A stretch of 12,956 nt of DNA, taken from the NCBI GenBank assembly GCA_964404455.1, contig CAYOJY010000022.1, forward strand, positions 1 to 12,956, in the 5' to 3' direction. The notes beneath the pieces are model-generated. The model saw nothing but the letters and a program-made list of their open reading frames with translations, did not search any database and was not told the DNA's origin. Positions 12,923-12,956 of the stretch are shown piece after piece; position 1 is the first letter of the stretch; each line of letters opens with the position of its first letter. The stretch is from CAKOSP01 sp964404455. Its GTDB lineage: Bacteria > Bacillota_I > Bacilli_A > RF39 > UBA660. The translations under genes were made by a program, and so were the position numbers.

Positions 12923-12956
12923 AAAAAATCTTAGTTCAAAAGAATTAAGATTTTTT
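12923..12956. terminator. Intrinsic, probably bidirectional terminator after the Ig-like protein gene
   Basis: A perfect stem of 15 pairs counting one G-U wobble: 12923-12937 pairs with 12942-12956 around an AAAA loop. The core is ATCTTAGTTC / GAATTAAGAT, flanked by six A on one side and six T on the other, so it can terminate transcription from either direction. The window ends inside the T run, 4 bases after the stop codon to the start of the stem. Confidence 0.85.

Noticed and set aside
1..12956. CRISPR array, tRNA or rRNA genes, insertion sequences, attachment-site repeats
   Set aside because: Reading both strands gave no regularly spaced repeats, no cloverleaf with a CCA-type end, no transposase or integrase motifs, and no long direct repeats at the edges of the operon.

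Overview
The window is very A+T-rich (roughly 70% by eye) and densely coded, with Bacillota-type Shine-Dalgarno sites, a mix of ATG, TTG and GTG starts, and no LPS or outer-membrane genes. Every tryptophan codon I checked is TGG, and none of the 12 complete genes ends in TGA (9 TAA, 3 TAG), so the standard bacterial code reads well. This suggests a low-GC Gram-positive host, most likely an uncultured gut-type Bacilli close to the Mollicutes/RF39 group. That placement is an inference from composition and protein style. A peptidoglycan hydrolase in the main operon implies that the recipient cells, and probably the host, have a cell wall.

Left flank (1-1261, leftward): a truncated gene for a secreted protein whose signal region resembles the SipW-cognate (TasA/camelysin) class; a TVP38/TMEM64 (DedA superfamily) membrane protein; and a compact single-domain rhodanese.

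Core (1303-11549, leftward): one long co-directional operon that looks like a complete single-membrane type IV secretion (conjugation-type) apparatus. In transcription order it encodes a VirB2-like small pilin-type protein, a VirB6/TrbL-like polytopic channel protein with a long Gly/Ala-rich tail, a PrgI/VirB3-like protein, the VirB4 ATPase split into two genes (N-terminal TraC-like domain, then ATPase), a membrane-anchored M23 peptidase plus lysozyme/glucosaminidase-like wall hydrolase (VirB1 role), two single-pass proteins with possible NTF2-like domains (candidate VirB8 proteins), and a VirD4/TraG coupling ATPase. An extended -10 promoter lies directly in front of the first gene. A clean hairpin terminator contains the stop codon of the last gene. 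Gaps are short, with overlaps of 8 and 11 bases, so translation is probably coupled.

Right flank (11559-12956, rightward): an A+T-rich divergent intergenic region, a membrane-anchored surface protein with Ig-like domains, and a probably bidirectional terminator at the window edge.

The two ATPases would power export, VirB2/3/6/8-like proteins would form the channel and surface structure, and the hydrolase would open the wall. No relaxase, integrase or replication gene is visible. The window therefore does not show whether this is the transfer module of a larger mobile element or a stand-alone chromosomal secretion system. Extracytoplasmic parts of several of these proteins carry even numbers of cysteines, suggesting a disulfide-stabilised apparatus.
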